Shown here one piece after another: positions 11,226-24,221 of a stretch of DNA of 64,000 bases (position 1 is the stretch's first letter; the number at the start of each line of letters is the position of its first letter). The position numbers were made by a program, and so were the translations under genes. Source of the DNA: Verticillium longisporum (lineage: Eukaryota; Ascomycota; Sordariomycetes; Glomerellales; Plectosphaerellaceae); assembly GCA_019188255.1 (NCBI GenBank), contig JAETXT010000002.1, positions 2,418,001 through 2,482,000 on the forward strand. The letters run 5' to 3'. Under the pieces are notes generated by a model. The model was not told the origin of the DNA, searched no databases, and saw nothing but the letters and a program-made list of their open reading frames with translations.

Positions 11226-12494
11226 GGGCAATGCAGTTCTTACTTTGAAGACTTAGTCAAGAAGAGGAAGTGGGCGACCGGGAAGATTCAACAGGCTGCT
11301 TGGAAAGGGTTCATTGCTGTTAATACCGTCCTGCGTGATTGCCGTCTTAATTAATAAGTGCCAGCCGAAAAGTACACGAGACCACCATTCTGCCTTGCGT
11401 GAGGGAACTGTAGGACTGAAGCTAGCTCGGTGTGTGCTACCGTTATTATTAGAAGCTGGGCTGAAAGTGTCTTACGCGGACTGTTGACGCGGGCGTATTG
11501 CTTCGTGCCAGAGCAGGCAGAGAGACAACACGACCAATCTCGATCCAACAGCCTCATAACCACCATTTCTCTCGTGCCGAAGGCTGCTTAGGCACCTTAT
11601 TAGGAGACCAGCAAAAGTGAAACTTGGAGTGGTCCGTGGAAGATCTAGGCACGCAAAAGTACCTGTGTCGACCTCCCTCACCCGTCTAAGGTTAGGTAAT
11701 GGTTGGGCTGTGCGCATCATTATCTTGGTAGGTGTTGATCCACTCGGACTTCCCTCGCGAACCCTTATGTACCAGACCAGTCCAGCAGCAGAGGACACGA
11801 GCACAGGCCGTGAAACAGCAGGACGTGGATTCCTCGTTTCGGCCGCCTTCCCATTTGGGACACTTGCCTTGTCTTCATCTTGCGTTTCCAGAAGGCCACG
11901 ACAGCGACATCAACCTGACCCATGTTTTCGGCATTTCAAGACTTCCCTCTCTCACCATCCGTCTTTCGATTTGGTAGTGTACATCTTCGATTGACGATTG
12001 AAGCCTTGCCGTTCGCCTGTTCGGTAGGCCGTCTTTGGTGCGACTAATTCTGCTCAAGGTACGTCGATTGACTGCACGGCAATCTGATGTCCTTCAGCCC
12101 CCCCTGAGGATTCAGTAGATCGCCCCCTCCCAAACCCGACGCCTTGTCAGACTTGCGCCTTCTCCAGCACAGCCGCAACTTTCTACCAACCTTCTTTTCC
12201 CATCTGTCGTCAGCGATCTCTCTGATTGCTCTCCCTTGTTCGTCATTCACTGCTCATCCCTTTCGGCGCATTCTTGAGTTCCGCATGCACAGCAACCTCG
12301 ACTATCAACTGACAGCATACCATCCAGCGACATACGACGACCGATTCATTCCTTTGACCTTACTCGGCATTGATTTGCGATAGATCACTTCCTATGTCTT
12401 AGGCCTCGAGAACAGATCTCCTTTTCTCTTCTCCCGACCACAGAACCTCTTCCTAGTTGGAGAGGCTTTCGTGTCTATACCCCGAACACCCACC
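11226..12494. other. Promoter and long pyrimidine-rich leader of KEX2
   Basis: No protein-coding gene. From about 11860 to 12490 the plus strand is CT-rich, consistent with a long 5' leader. It contains upstream ATGs, including one at 12087 (6 codons) and a longer one at 12285. Confidence 0.6.
12285..12383 (+). promoter_or_regulatory. Upstream ORF in the KEX2 leader
   Basis: ATG at 12285 to TAG at 12383 encodes 32 aa and ends 111 nt before the KEX2 start. If the transcript begins upstream of it, it could lower KEX2 translation. Only its position and openness are seen; there is no evidence that it is translated. Confidence 0.3.
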
Positions 12495-15200
12495 ATGAAG
12501 GTCACAGCTGCCATCGGCCTTCTTAGCCTGGCTGCCGCTGCGGCCGGCGCAAAGCATACGCCTCGAAACTACGAGACCAACGACTACTATGTCCTTGAAC
12601 TCGACTCTTCCACGGCCCCGGATCTTGTCGCAGAGCGCCTAGGCCTGAGGCACGAGGGGGAGCTGAGCGGACTTGACGGCCACCACATCTTCGCTGGGAA
12701 AAGGGCAGAGCAGGATATTGTCAAGCCCGAGATCCAGGCGAGTCGAAGAAGGAAGCGCGACCTCGATGGATTCGATATCCTCGATGGTGTTCGCTTCGCA
12801 CAGAGACAAGTCCCACGTGCACCGTGGGAGAAGAGGGCGCCGCCGCCCGTCATGAAGCCGGAGCCACAACCGGTTGTTGTGCGGCAGGAGGTGGACGCTG
12901 CTCTCGCGCAGCAGCAGCAGCAGCTCATGAAGACGTTGGGAATCAACGACCCCATCTTCGACGTGCAGTGGCATCTTTTCAACCCGGTTCAGAAGGGCCA
13001 CGACATCAATGTGACAGGTGTCTGGATGGAGGGCATCACCGGCCAAAACGCGACCGTGGCCATCGTCGACGACGGCCTTGACATGTACAGCGGCGACTTG
13101 AAGCCCAACTACTATGCTGCCGGTTCCTACGACTTCAACGATCACAGGGATGAGCCGAAGCCTAGCCTGGCCGACGACAGGCATGGCACAAGGTGCGCTG
13201 GCGAGGTTTCTGCTGCGAAAAATGACGTCTGCGGTGTCGGTGTCGCCTACGATTCTAAGATCGCTGGGCTGCGTATTCTGAGCAAGCTCATTTCGGACGC
13301 TGACGAGGCCGTGGCTATGACCTATGACTATCAGCACAACGATATTTACTCTTGCTCGTGGGGCCCGCCTGACGACGGCCGCTCCATGGACGCGCCCGGA
13401 ATCTTGATCAAGCGCGCCATGCTCAAGGGCATCCAGGATGGACGCAACGGTCTTGGCTCCATCTACGTCTTCGCCAGCGGCAACGGAGCAGCCAAGGAGG
13501 ACAACTGTAACTTTGACGGCTACACAAACTCGATCTACAGCATTACAGTTGGTGCCGTTGACCGAACCGGTCAGCACCCATACTACTCCGAGAAGTGCTC
13601 CGCGCAAATGGTTGTGACATACAGCAGCGGTGCCGGCGATTCCATCGTAAGTTGTGCCTACTGCGTCGGGTCTGCTCTTGCTAACTAACAATCCAGCACA
13701 CCACCGACATCGGCCCAGATGCGTGCACCGACGCACATGGAGGTACTTCGGCGGCCGCTCCCATTGGTGCTGGAGTCTATGCTCTGGTCCTTTCTGCGAG
13801 GCCTGATCTGTCGTGGAGAGACATGCAGTGGCTTGCCATGGATACTGCTGTGCCTATCAACTTGGACACTGGGGAATGGCAGGATACGATAATCGGCAAG
13901 AAGTTCAGCCACACTTTTGGTTACGGCAAGATTGATGCTTACTCCATGGTCCAGGCCGCGAAGACCTGGAAGAAGGTCAAGGCCCAGGCCTGGTACTATT
14001 CGCCCTGGGTTCACGTCAACACCGCCATCCCTCAAGGCAAGGATGGCCTGGCTGTTTCCCACAAGGTCACTTCCGATGCCCTCAAGCAGGCCAATTTGGC
14101 TCGCGTGGAGCACGTTACTGTCACCATGAATGCTAACCACACTCAGCGGGGTGACTTGAGCGTGGACTTGATCAGCCCGGATGGCATCGTCAGCCACATT
14201 GCGACAACCCGCAAGAATGACAAGGATGCGAATGGCTACGTCGACTGGACCTTCATGAGCGTGGCTCACTGGTATGTCTCCGTGCAATAGGTCCAACCTT
14301 GTGCACCGTAAGCTAATATGTTTCTAGGGGTGAAAAGGGGATCGGCAAATGGACTGTTATCGTCAAAGACTCTGTGAGCAACCAGCACCAGGGCACCTTC
14401 ACCGACTTCCACATCAAGCTTTGGGGCGAGTCGATCGACGAGAAGAAGGCTACCAAGCTCCCAATGCCCGAGGAGAGTGACGACAACGACCACGCCAAGA
14501 TCCAGACGACCACCGTGGCTGCAGCTACGACCTCTGTCAGCCACCCACCTCAGGATACAGGCTCTCTGGAGGCGCACCCAACTGATCACCCTGACCGACC
14601 GGCCAAGGTCAAGACGACCACGACAGCTGGGGCTGGGGCTACCACAGAAACCAGTGCCGCAACACCTGCGCAGACAAGCGCGTCTGCCCCCTCCGGCACG
14701 CAAGGGTCTCAAGGGGCGCCGACGAACAGCAACTGGATATCCTGGCTCCCGTCTTTCGGTGCCTCCACCAAGGCTCAAGTTTGGATCTATGGCGCCCTGG
14801 CGCTTATCGTAGCTTTCTGCTCGGGTCTTGGAATATGGTTCTTCATCGCTCGCCGCCGCAAGCTGCGCAACAGTCCGCGCGATGACTATGAATTCGAACT
14901 CCTGAATGAGGACGAATCCGAAGGCCTCAACCGCGGCGAGAAGGGCGCCGCCGCTGGTGGCAAGGGTCGTCGCACCAGGGGCGGTGAGCTTTACGACGCC
15001 TTTGCAGGCGGCAGCGATGATGAGGAGGAGTTTGTGGGTGAGGGTACCATGACCAGGAGCGGTCAAGATCCCGCGAGGGTCGGAGGCGGGTGAGCGGTGA
15101 CGATGAAGAACAACATGTCATTGGCGATGACAGTGACGATGACAGTGACGATGAGGTTGTAGATGAGAAGCAGAGACTAGGAGGTGGCCGGCAGGGTTGA
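12495..15200 (+). CDS. kex2: Kexin, subtilisin-like KR-specific endoprotease of the late Golgi; C-terminal frameshift
   Basis: Cleaves secretory proproteins after dibasic sites. Exons: 12495..13646, 13697..14271 and 14328 onward. The ATG at 12495 has a CACC context and starts a signal peptide. The prodomain contains dibasic sites (RRRKR; EKR before APPP) suitable for self-cleavage. The catalytic triad is D192 (AIVDDGLD), H230 (DRHGTRCAGE) and S402 (HGGTSAAAP). A P domain follows, ending HWGEKGIGKWTV, then a Thr/Ser-rich stalk, one membrane span (ALALIVAFCSGLGIWFFIA) and a cytosolic tail. In the given frame it stops at 15093 (830 aa). One base missing near 15070-15090 (C run 15070-15072 or G run 15088-15090) would continue into a strongly acidic tail, HVIGDDSDDD...DEKQRL, ending at the TGA 15198-15200, for 866 aa. 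The start and the protease domain are certain; the end is inferred. Confidence 0.95.
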
Positions 15201-17242
15201 TATCCCTACGAAACTGGAAGTGTGGCCTTCAACGATGATAGGGGGAAAGCAGCAGCTTATTCGCGTTCTGCTGGGTATTCTGTACGACGGCATCTCGCTG
15301 TTGGGTAATCGGGTTATTCTTGCATGTGATCAGCCACTAGGCTGGAAATGGAGCAGGCGTTTGCATCTTTTCTCCATGGAACCTACAATTATGTCTTACC
15401 ACGCAATGGATGAAGTAATTGAGACTATGAAGCATGCATTACCTGCAGTCTTAGTTGTTTCTTTTATATACATGACTGAGCCGCCCGCAAGACGGTGAAC
15501 ACATTTCAGTGCCTCACAGTGTTGGTAGATGAGCACGATGTGAAGCAGCTTGTGAAGAAAAAAGTTGTGTCGTCTACTGTGGTGAGAGGGCAATGATTCG
15601 ATTCTGTTGTAGAAACAAGAGGTGTCTGTCACAGTTTTCTGAGTTGTGTGACGCCCAAGACCAAGGGGTCAGCCAGCGAGCACTCCAGTCGCTTGGGCTC
15701 CGGAAAAAGGTTGAGTGACAAAGTCTCAGATGAGCCTCTGTTCCTGCAGCCTCGAGCGCGACATCGAGCGGCAAGCTAGTGACGGTAGCTTTTTCAACAC
15801 AACCCGACCAACAACTCGGGTGGCTGGGAAAGATGTGCAGCAGGGGTGACGACGCAAGTGTTAGGGTATCTCACCGTCGCTGCGCGCTGGGGCCCACAGC
15901 CGACCTGCCCCAGGGATGCAAGCCCTGTACTGCGCAGTGCTGCATTGTGTTACTGCGTCGTTCCGTCTCTTCGAGATGCGATGATCGCCGAAGATACACT
16001 ATGTGCATGCGTTTACCAGTGCGTCGGGGAGGACAAGCAGAACATGTCTCTCGATATAGCAGATTGTTACACCACCACATATTTAGTCCAGCTGCACCTG
16101 GATGACATCCCCATCGACAGGTCTCAGAGCGGACGGACGAGATATCAGAATCCCGGTACATGCGCCTGTGACGTGTCTAGGAGCCTTATGCTTGTCGTCA
16201 TGCCACCTCCAATGATAGTGCTGAGGCGTCAATGCGTACTTTGCCCAAGGTACATTACCTAACTTAGGTTGCAGCGGTGTGCGAGCCACTAGACACACGT
16301 ATGCGTGCTTGTGCCAACATTGTATGTATCAACTTCTGAGTGTACCTAAAAAAAAACAATGAAGAAGTAACGAGCAGCAAGACGGCAACCTCTGGCTCGC
16401 CATGCTGATAGCTTAGAATGCACCTAGGCCAGACAAAATGCGGGGAGGGGCCGCCTAGTTAGTGGGCGAGGCCAGCTGCCCGGCGCTGGGTACGCTTGCT
16501 CCCGTCGACGTCCCGACCGCCTCTTCTTTCCGTCTTCGCACGTTGCCGCTCTGGAGCGTCAACGGAGCCTGTGCCCCATCCAGCCCACCTGCGCCGTCGT
16601 GCAGTGGGGGCCGGGTCGGTGTTTCCCTTCGATCCTGGCTTCCTTGCCAGCTCCCCCCTCCCCCCCAAACTCATTATCCAAGCTCCGGCAGGAACTGCCC
16701 TGGTCAGCTGCCTTCCCTGTTCTTTTCTGCCAGGGTGCCTGCTCTTCGCGCTTCAAACGAACAATGACGGCGTAGCGCGCAGCCCAGCCTGGCGTCAACC
16801 TGGCGTCAACCTCGCTCTTTTCCTGCAAGCTTCCTATTCTTCTTCCCGGTGACCAGCCTCTTCCTTATACAGACGACGCCGTCTGACCGTACCGCCAGAC
16901 CTTATTGCTTTTCCAACCCTTTTGCTTCGAGTCGTTTGCTGCGCGCCCCCATCCTGTCGGCGATCATCATACTTAGCAAATACTACCCCTACGATATCCT
17001 CTTTACGTCCTATCTCCATCGCTTCGTATGTGTCTGCACCGCATTGGCTCACTTCTCAGCACTCTTGCTCCGCCTCGCCTGGGCTATGGGAAGCTGCATG
17101 TCGCCTCGTAGGCCGGGCCATTCTTCCACGCTTCTCCTGCAGACCGTCTAGGGTTCCTTCGGCCCTCTTGGACTGACCTCTGTACGCCCAATCTGCAAAT
17201 CCACCGACCCAATCATCTACTTCTCCCTCATCCTCGGGATCC
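15201..17242. other. Intergenic and leader region upstream of the PhoD-like gene
   Basis: 2 kb without a recognisable gene. From about 16480 to 17240 the plus strand is CT-rich and looks like promoter plus leader. It contains a small upstream ORF starting at ATG 17086 and ending at 17151, 91 nt before the main ATG. Confidence 0.55.
16788..16812 (+). repeat. Short direct repeat, 11-bp unit x2
   Basis: CCTGGCGTCAA occurs twice in tandem (16788-16798 and 16799-16809), followed by a third CCT. It sits in the leader of the PhoD-like gene. Confidence 0.7.
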
Positions 17243-20200
17243 ATGCCCAATCCTGCCACCCAGCCATCTCCAGAGCACATGACCACTCCCTACTGGGGCG
17301 CCTTGCCCAAGGGTCCAAGTACCGCCCGCCACGCCTCTGGTGATGATCAGGTCCTCGACGACCAGCCGCCGCTAAACCACATGGATCCCTTCTCTAGCTC
17401 GAGTGCCCCCCAACAACAACCTCGACGAGACCGCGCCTCAGTCCAGACAGCACGCACTGGCTATACTGAAGCTCCCACCGAGTCTACCTTGAGCCCCTTT
17501 GTCTCGCCTACGAGGTCAAGCTTCGCACCGCAAGGACTTGCGCCGCGGCCTCCAACCTTACCCTACGGCTCGTCTGAATACGCCGACGAGTTTGCCGAGA
17601 AGCGACAGCGCCGTCGAAGCTTGAAGAACGAGGAACAGATCGACAGGACAGTTGGACCCACGCCACCTGCTGCGCCTGACGTCCCTCGAGGTCCTCGGGC
17701 ATCACAGCGTCAAAACGTCCCTCCCGTCGACATCGACGACATGGAGCCCGAGGCCTACTACAAGGCGGATGGCCAGCAAAACTACCCGCGCACTGAGCGT
17801 TCACAAGGAGCCTCACGCACGGCTGGTCCGCCCAGGGATGCCCGACATGAGAGGAGGAGGTCCTCGGCGACGAACACTCTACCCCTCAATGGTGCTGGGG
17901 CAGCATTGGATCCTGCCAACCAGCCCACCAGGATACCAACTGGTCGGAAGGTCTCTACAGACATCCGCTCGCCCCTCCAGCATCTCGAGACTGTTCTCAG
18001 CAAGGAGGAGAAGCGTGCTCGCATGGAAGCCGCTGAACAGAGGGCACGAGCGAAAGCGAATGCCGATCCAAAGTTGCTGCAGCCGAATGCGCAACGAACG
18101 CAGCCCCGACAGCCCAGGCCACAACCACAGCAAGCCCTAGTACAGCAACCACAGCAAGTCCGATTCAGCAACGATCGGGACCCGGACATTTATGAAGACA
18201 CCCCGCCTCGTGGTCCTCCACCGGTAAACGCGGTCGCGGCAGGCCCGGCAGCCGCAGGCTCTAGAGGATATCCTCCACGAAATGCCCCAGAAGACGGAAA
18301 GTATCAGTCTACCGCCTCTCAGCAAAACCGTAGACCTCCCGAGCCCGCGTACCCAGATGTGCACCAAACTCTGGAACACAATTCAGGAATCCCTCAGCGC
18401 AATCTCAGTTTCCGTGATCGAGCGCAGAAGGATGATCTGCGGTTGCCCAGCAGCAACCTGAGGAACGAAAACGAAGCCAGTCCGCTCTCAACGCCGCCGG
18501 TCACGACGCCCGGTGGCGGCTTCTCTCTCACCAGAACCGGCAGCAACAAGTTGAAGAAGGAAAAGCCTGGCGATCCATGGTTCAGGGTAAGGCAGCAGGC
18601 GGAGCAGCAGTACAGCAACGCTGATACGCGAAATCTCGCCATGGACAGGTCAGCCGCTGCCACAGGCGGTAGCGCAGGCTCAGTGCAGCGATCAGGCTCT
18701 TTACAGGGCCAACAGTACCCTCGAGATCCCAGTATCCCCCGAGCAGGCCGGGCGGGCCGGCGTACCCAGTAAGGCTGCGAGATTGATCGGCATCGACATG
18801 GGCGGGGTTCAACGCAGGTCTACTGCACCAACAGTCAGGAGACAATCATTTGATCAATACGACGTTCCCCAGCGTGAACCAGTGCCGGTAGATGGAGTAC
18901 CAGCTGTTGCGCTCCAGACCGGGCGGTACGCAGACGCTCGGCGACAGCGACGAAACGAGGATAGCGATTACAATTCCTCCGACGATGAGCGCGGTCACCA
19001 TGTCTCGAACATGATCTACCGAAAGAAGGAGCATATGAGCCCTGGTCACGGACTGTACCTACCGCCTCAATGGCTTAATGAGTGGCAGAAAAGCACGACT
19101 GGCCTTCTTGGAGGCTCGCTACTCGACCTCAGTCAGGAACAGCTTCCGGTGACTGATAAAACCACGCCGTGGTGGGAAGGCGACAACACGAGGAGGCGGT
19201 CTAGCGTTAATTCGCGGCCACGCAAAGCTGAGGCATTCGACGGCGAGTACGACGAAACAACAGGTGAGTATCTTCGCACGACTTCTGCCAGCATATGCTC
19301 ACTCATCACTGCAGCTCCCACTAGGTTTAAGCCATCTCTGCACCTCAAATGTGGTCCACTTCTGCGCTACTGCGGTATTCGACATGAGAAGGGCTTGGTC
19401 GGTCGCTCAACCAAAGCTGCTCCTGCGGATAGAGATATTTGGAGAGGCACGGTCATGATTGTGACCCAAGACTCCCAGTCGTCGTACGAAATTTCTCCTA
19501 CACTTCGCCTATTCGTTCAACCGATAGAGCTGTTGCCTCCGCCTCCCCATGAGATCTCGGGCGAACAACCACTAGCCCCTGAGTACGTTGACCCGATAAC
19601 AGGGTTACCGAAGCTAGGAAGGAGAGGAGAGACTTTGTACGTTCGCCCGGTGGAGCATCTTGAGGAAGCCAAAGACCTCTCCAGGGACGAAACAGACGAG
19701 GGTCTCTTCGAGACTTCGAGAAGCCCTCCCGACTACCCTGTAGCTGAGGGTGCCGTCGATCTCTCATACACCAGTCGGCGTGCCCGCGCCAAACTGGACG
19801 GCGAAAGAGTATCAAAGTACAAAGATGTACGAGGATTCCGTCTGCATGCTGAGAGGGGTTACACCTTCTGGCGCTTCAACATTGAGGTCGAGCTCGGTGG
19901 AAAGCAGCAGCGCATCGCCTACCGGATCAACAGAGGTCCTGCTATGGGATTTTGGGTTCCTGCCAAGGGGCAGTCGATGAACATCATGTTCCACAGCTGC
20001 AATGGCTTCAGCATGAGTGTTAACCCCAACGACCTTAGCGGCCCTGACCCTATGTGGCGAGACGTTCTTAACAACCACCAGACCAATCCTTTCCACGTCA
20101 TGATTGGAGGCGGTGACCAGGTCTACAACGACTGCCTGATAGGTCAAAGCGACCTTTTCAATGACTGGTTGGACATTCGGAACCCCCTACAAAAGCACAA

Positions 20201-22601
20201 TGCCCCTTTCACACCGGCAATGCAGAACGAGCTTGAATCGCTCTACCTCGAGCGGTACTGTATGTGGTTCTCGCAAGGTCTCTTTGGGCTCGCCAACTCG
20301 CAAATCCCCATGGTCAACATGTGGGATGACCACGACATTTCCGACGGCTACGGTTCATACCCTCACCATGACCAGAACTCGCCGTGCTTCTCCGGTTTAG
20401 GTGCTGTCGCATTCAAGTACTATATGTTATTCCAGCATCAGAGCATCCCTGTCGAGACCCCGTCCACTGAACCGAGCTGGCTGCTTGGCGAGAAGCCTGG
20501 GCCGTACATCAACGAGCTCAGTCGCAGCCTTTTTACGTCTTTGGGTTCCAAGGTTGCGCTGTTAGCCGTCGATGCCCGCACCGAGAGGACTGAGGATGAT
20601 GTTATTGGCGAGGGATCCTGGAAACTGATCATGGATCGCTGCTATGCAGAAGTCAAGAGTGGCACCACGGAGCATCTGCTGGTGCTACTTGGAGTGCCCA
20701 TTGCTTACCCAAGAATGGTGTGGCTTGAGAACATGTAAGCTTGGTGACTGTTTACACGAGTCGATCCCGTGCTGACTTTATGTAGCCTCACTTCCAGGAT
20801 TATGGATCCTGTCAAAGCCATGGGTAAGCTTGGTTTGCTTGGGAACGCACTCAACCGCATCGACGGCGGAGTTGAGGTGTTGGACGATTTGAACGATCAT
20901 TGGACAGCCCGCAACCACAAGAAAGAGAGGAGTGTTGTCATCGAAGACCTGCAGGATCTGGCTGCAGACAAATCAGTGCGGATCACAATCCTCAGTGGCG
21001 ACGTTCACCTTGCCGCCGTGGGTCAATTCTACACCAACCCCAAGATCGGTCTTCCGAAGCACAAGGACTTCCGCTACATGCCGAACATTATCTCCTCAGC
21101 AATCGCTAACACGCCCCCGCCTAATATGCTTGCCGATGTTCACAACAACCGTAAGAAGGTGCATCACTTTGAGGAGAACGCTGCCGAGCCCATGATCCCC
21201 ATGTACTCGCTCGGCGTAGACGGAAAGCCGAGGCACAACAAGCATCTGCTTTCACGCCGCAACTGGTGCTCTATCCGCGAGTGGAAGCCAGGAATGACAC
21301 CACCACCGACGCCTCCTCTTTCAAACTACGACGGAAGCCCCAGTCCTCCTCTCGCAAGAAAAGACAGCAATGGGGGTGTTATGCGGCGCCTGACCAAGAC
21401 TCGTGGCCCTCAATACCGTCCTGACGCGCCGCAGCAACGCGAATCCCGGCCACCCATCACAGGCGAGAAGTCTGGTGGACTGTTCCGCAGGTTCTCGAGG
21501 CGCAGCTCATCCGCAGGGCAAGACACTGCGCGACCCGGTCAACTTACTCGCACCATGTCACTGACCCGGGGTGACTTTAGTCCTCGCAAGTTCTTCAACC
21601 GGCGTCCCAGTATATCACGGCCGGATGATGGCGGATTCAATGGTCAGTGGGGCCAAGCTGACGGGGAAGCCGACTTCTACCAGTACGATGATCCTCGCCG
21701 GCCTCCTTCGCCGCCTAGGCAGCAGAGAGGTCTAGTCCTTCGTGGAGGCGGACGGCCTCAATTTGATGATCGACATGATGAGTTCCAGCCTGGTGACGAG
21801 GACTACTTTACGGCTAGGGCACCTCCTCGTCCTCCTAAGCCGCCACATCAGCAACAGCTGTACCCACAAGGTTACCAAGAAGACGCACCACCTGAGCCGC
21901 CCGTGCCGATCAGACCATTCCATCGAACGCCTACGGGGCTGAGTAGGAAGCAGACGGGAAAGGGAGTTGCTGGCGCGCATGACATTGATCCTGAAGGTGG
22001 TCTTGACATCTGCCTCAACGTAGAGGTGAATCCTCGAGACCCAGCCGGTATTACAGTGCCATATCGTCTACTTGTCCCACGTTTGTTCTGGGAAGATTCC
22101 AAGGACGAAACGCCTCCAGTGGTGCAGCAGCCAGCTCCATCGGCCTTCAAACGATTGCTGAGCTTTAGAAAGAAGCAGCAAACGGGTGGTGGTCCAGTCA
22201 GCCCCCAACAGTCGAGCTCGGTGCCCGCCAGCCATGAGTATCTTGGGGGCCGTGGGGATGACGGACAGTGGGGGCCAGTAGCACGAGGCCCACAGCCGCC
22301 GGCTCAGCAGCATTACCACCACCAGGCGCCCCCTCCTCAACAACAGCAGCAGCAACAGTATGGACAGCCAGTTCAGCGCCAGCATCATCATCACACGAGT
22401 CAGCAACAACAGCCTATGATGACTCGCGCTGGACTTTCACAGCCGTCATCTAGCCGGGCGGGAGCCTTCCCGCAAGCGCATGTTCAACCTCCACAGCACT
22501 ATCAGACGCAGCCAGGCTCAGGGAAGCACGACGAGATTGAGTATGAGGAGTATTATGATACGCCGGACGAGGACGCCGGACGTTCAAAGAGGAGATATTG
22601 A
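17243..22601 (+). CDS. PhoD-like phosphatase (metallophosphoesterase), large fungal form
   Basis: Predicted metal-dependent phosphatase of the PhoD-like family; the substrate is unknown. The first 500 residues are Pro/Gln/Ser/Arg-rich and probably disordered. The catalytic part shows PLYLKCGPLLRY-like LKCGPLLRYCG, MIGGGDQVYND, NMWDDHDISDGYG, LSGDVHLAAVGQFY and HLLSRRNWCS. A disordered tail with polyPro, polyGln and His runs ends at 22601. My exon model is 17243..18768, 18818..19263, 19315..20734 and 20786..22601, giving 1735 aa. The second intron (19264..19314, 51 nt) contains no stop and could be missed. The first (18769..18817) is uncertain: it has GTAAGG...CAG but no clear branch site. The alternative is that there is no intron and the C run 18736-18740 has one base too many, which reads through VPSKAARLIGIDMGG and gives 1751 aa. 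Confidence 0.88.
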
Positions 22602-23521
22602 AGCTTGGTAACGAGGGTTTGAAAACAACGCACGATTAGGGACAGGAGTTTTGCATCAATCAGAGGGTTCTGGGCATCTGGAAGGTAGCATACGAGAAGC
22701 GGTTGGTTCGGGAAGCTAGACAGCGGTAGCTTCTATTGCATACCTCATACACCTGAGGCATATGAATCGAGACAATATAGTTAACTATCTTGAAGTGTTG
22801 TGAAAGGGAGAACACGAAAAGCCAGTTCCAGTACCTCATACGTGGGTGCTGCGCACTCCTGCTGCTGAGCCACGTACATAAAGAAGTGTGCGGCAGGAGA
22901 AGGACACAGACAGCAAAGTTGGAACATCTAGTTGTTCGAGGTCACCAGATCACCAATGCTAAACGAAGAGCGCATCGATTGGGCCGGCCATGCCACAAAG
23001 GGACTCACAGGTGGCAACGTCAGTTTCGAAATGAACGCAACCTCCAGCCTGGGGCATCAAAATCGTTGGTTTTCCCGAGTGGTCGTTCATGATCTGCACG
23101 TGAGCCTACCTTATTGAACAACGACTTACCTAGGTCTCTTGCTGTCCAGTTCTTACACACGTCAAGTCTCACTGGGGAGTCGCAAAAGATGGTGCAATCT
23201 GCAAATCCATGTTAGTCCACACAAGAAACCCACCGTCAGTCATATCATTGCCTCAGGACATACCTTGTGAATGTGCTATCACGCGCCGACATGTACAACA
23301 TGTCGGCTCAGACACGTATCCAAACACCCCCCGTCTCGTAGAGGATACGTGCTGCTCCAGGACCAAGAAGGCGCAGTCCGAAAGACTTGTGCCGGTCCTC
23401 CATTTCTCATCTCATTCTCTCTGTCTCTCCGTGTTCTGTTCCTCTTCATCATCATCTGCATTTCTTTCTTTCTTGCAATGTCTGAACTCGGCTGGGCTTC
23501 ACGCGAGCGGACGTTGGAGAT
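22602..23521. other. Convergent intergenic region between the PhoD-like gene and Y14
   Basis: Holds the two 3' ends. No gene, RNA or repeat recognised. Confidence 0.6.
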
Positions 23522-24221
23522 TTACTCGGCATCGACTTCCGCCGCCTTGTCGGCACCGGCAGCGACGCCCGGTGTCCTGCTGCGGCTTCGGCTCCTCCCC
23601 CTCCCGCGGTTCTGGGCGCGAGCCCTGCCACCGCCTCCTCCTCCTCCTCCGCTGCCGCCGCCGCCCCCGTGGCGGTCGCTGTTCTTGCCTGGCGGGGGTC
23701 GCACAAAGGCAAAGTCGACGCTGATGGTCTGATCAAGCAGCTTGGCCTTGTGCGCGTCGTCAATGGCGGCGCGGGCCTCGGCGAGCGTGGCGTACTCGAT
23801 GAGGGCGTAACCCTGTGATCACAAGGGGGCGTCAGTAGGCACATTCCCTCTCTCTCTCTCTCTCTCGCTCGCTCTTCTGAGGGGTACAGCGAATAGAGGG
23901 GCTCTGACAGAGGGCCATTCTCACCTTGACGTAACCGCTCCGCCGGTCGAGAGGCAGGTGCAGGTTCTTGATCTCGCCGTACTCGCCAAACATGTCGTGC
24001 AGGGCCTCCTCGTCGGCCTCCTCGTGGACGTTGGTGACGATGACGATCCAGCCCTCGATCGAGCGGACGGCGGTCGCGCGGCCGTGCGTCTGCATCTGCG
24101 ACTCGTTGCGCGGGGGCGCCTGGCCGTCGTCCTGGGCCTGCTGCTGCTGGTTGTCCGTCTCCCCCTCCTCCTGCTGCTGCTGCTGGGGCTGCTCGTCAAT
24201 GTCCATCTCGACGTCGGCCAT
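23522..24221 (-). CDS. RNA-binding protein Y14 (RBM8A), exon-junction complex subunit
   Basis: Y14 pairs with Mago nashi in the exon-junction complex on spliced mRNA. Two exons on the minus strand, 23925..24221 and 23522..23812, giving 195 aa, with a phase-0 intron. The N-terminus is acidic and Gln-rich ([11 protein letters not shown] with Gln runs). One RRM covers about residues 55-135: [18 protein letters not shown], then [16 protein letters not shown], then after the intron [18 protein letters not shown] and [16 protein letters not shown]. The order and the VTNVHEEA and NLHLPLDRR blocks are characteristic of Y14 rather than of other RRM proteins. The C-terminus is Gly-rich and then Arg/Ser-rich, as in animal Y14. 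Intact. Confidence 0.92.
23848..23866. repeat. (CT)n microsatellite inside the Y14 intron
   Basis: An uninterrupted CT dinucleotide run of 19 bases lies within the single intron (23813..23924). On the coding strand it reads as GA repeats close to the 3' splice site. Confidence 0.9.

Noticed and set aside
12639..13736. Minus-strand ORF of 365 codons antisense to kexin
   Set aside because: Runs across the kexin catalytic domain and intron; composition is typical of an antisense shadow.
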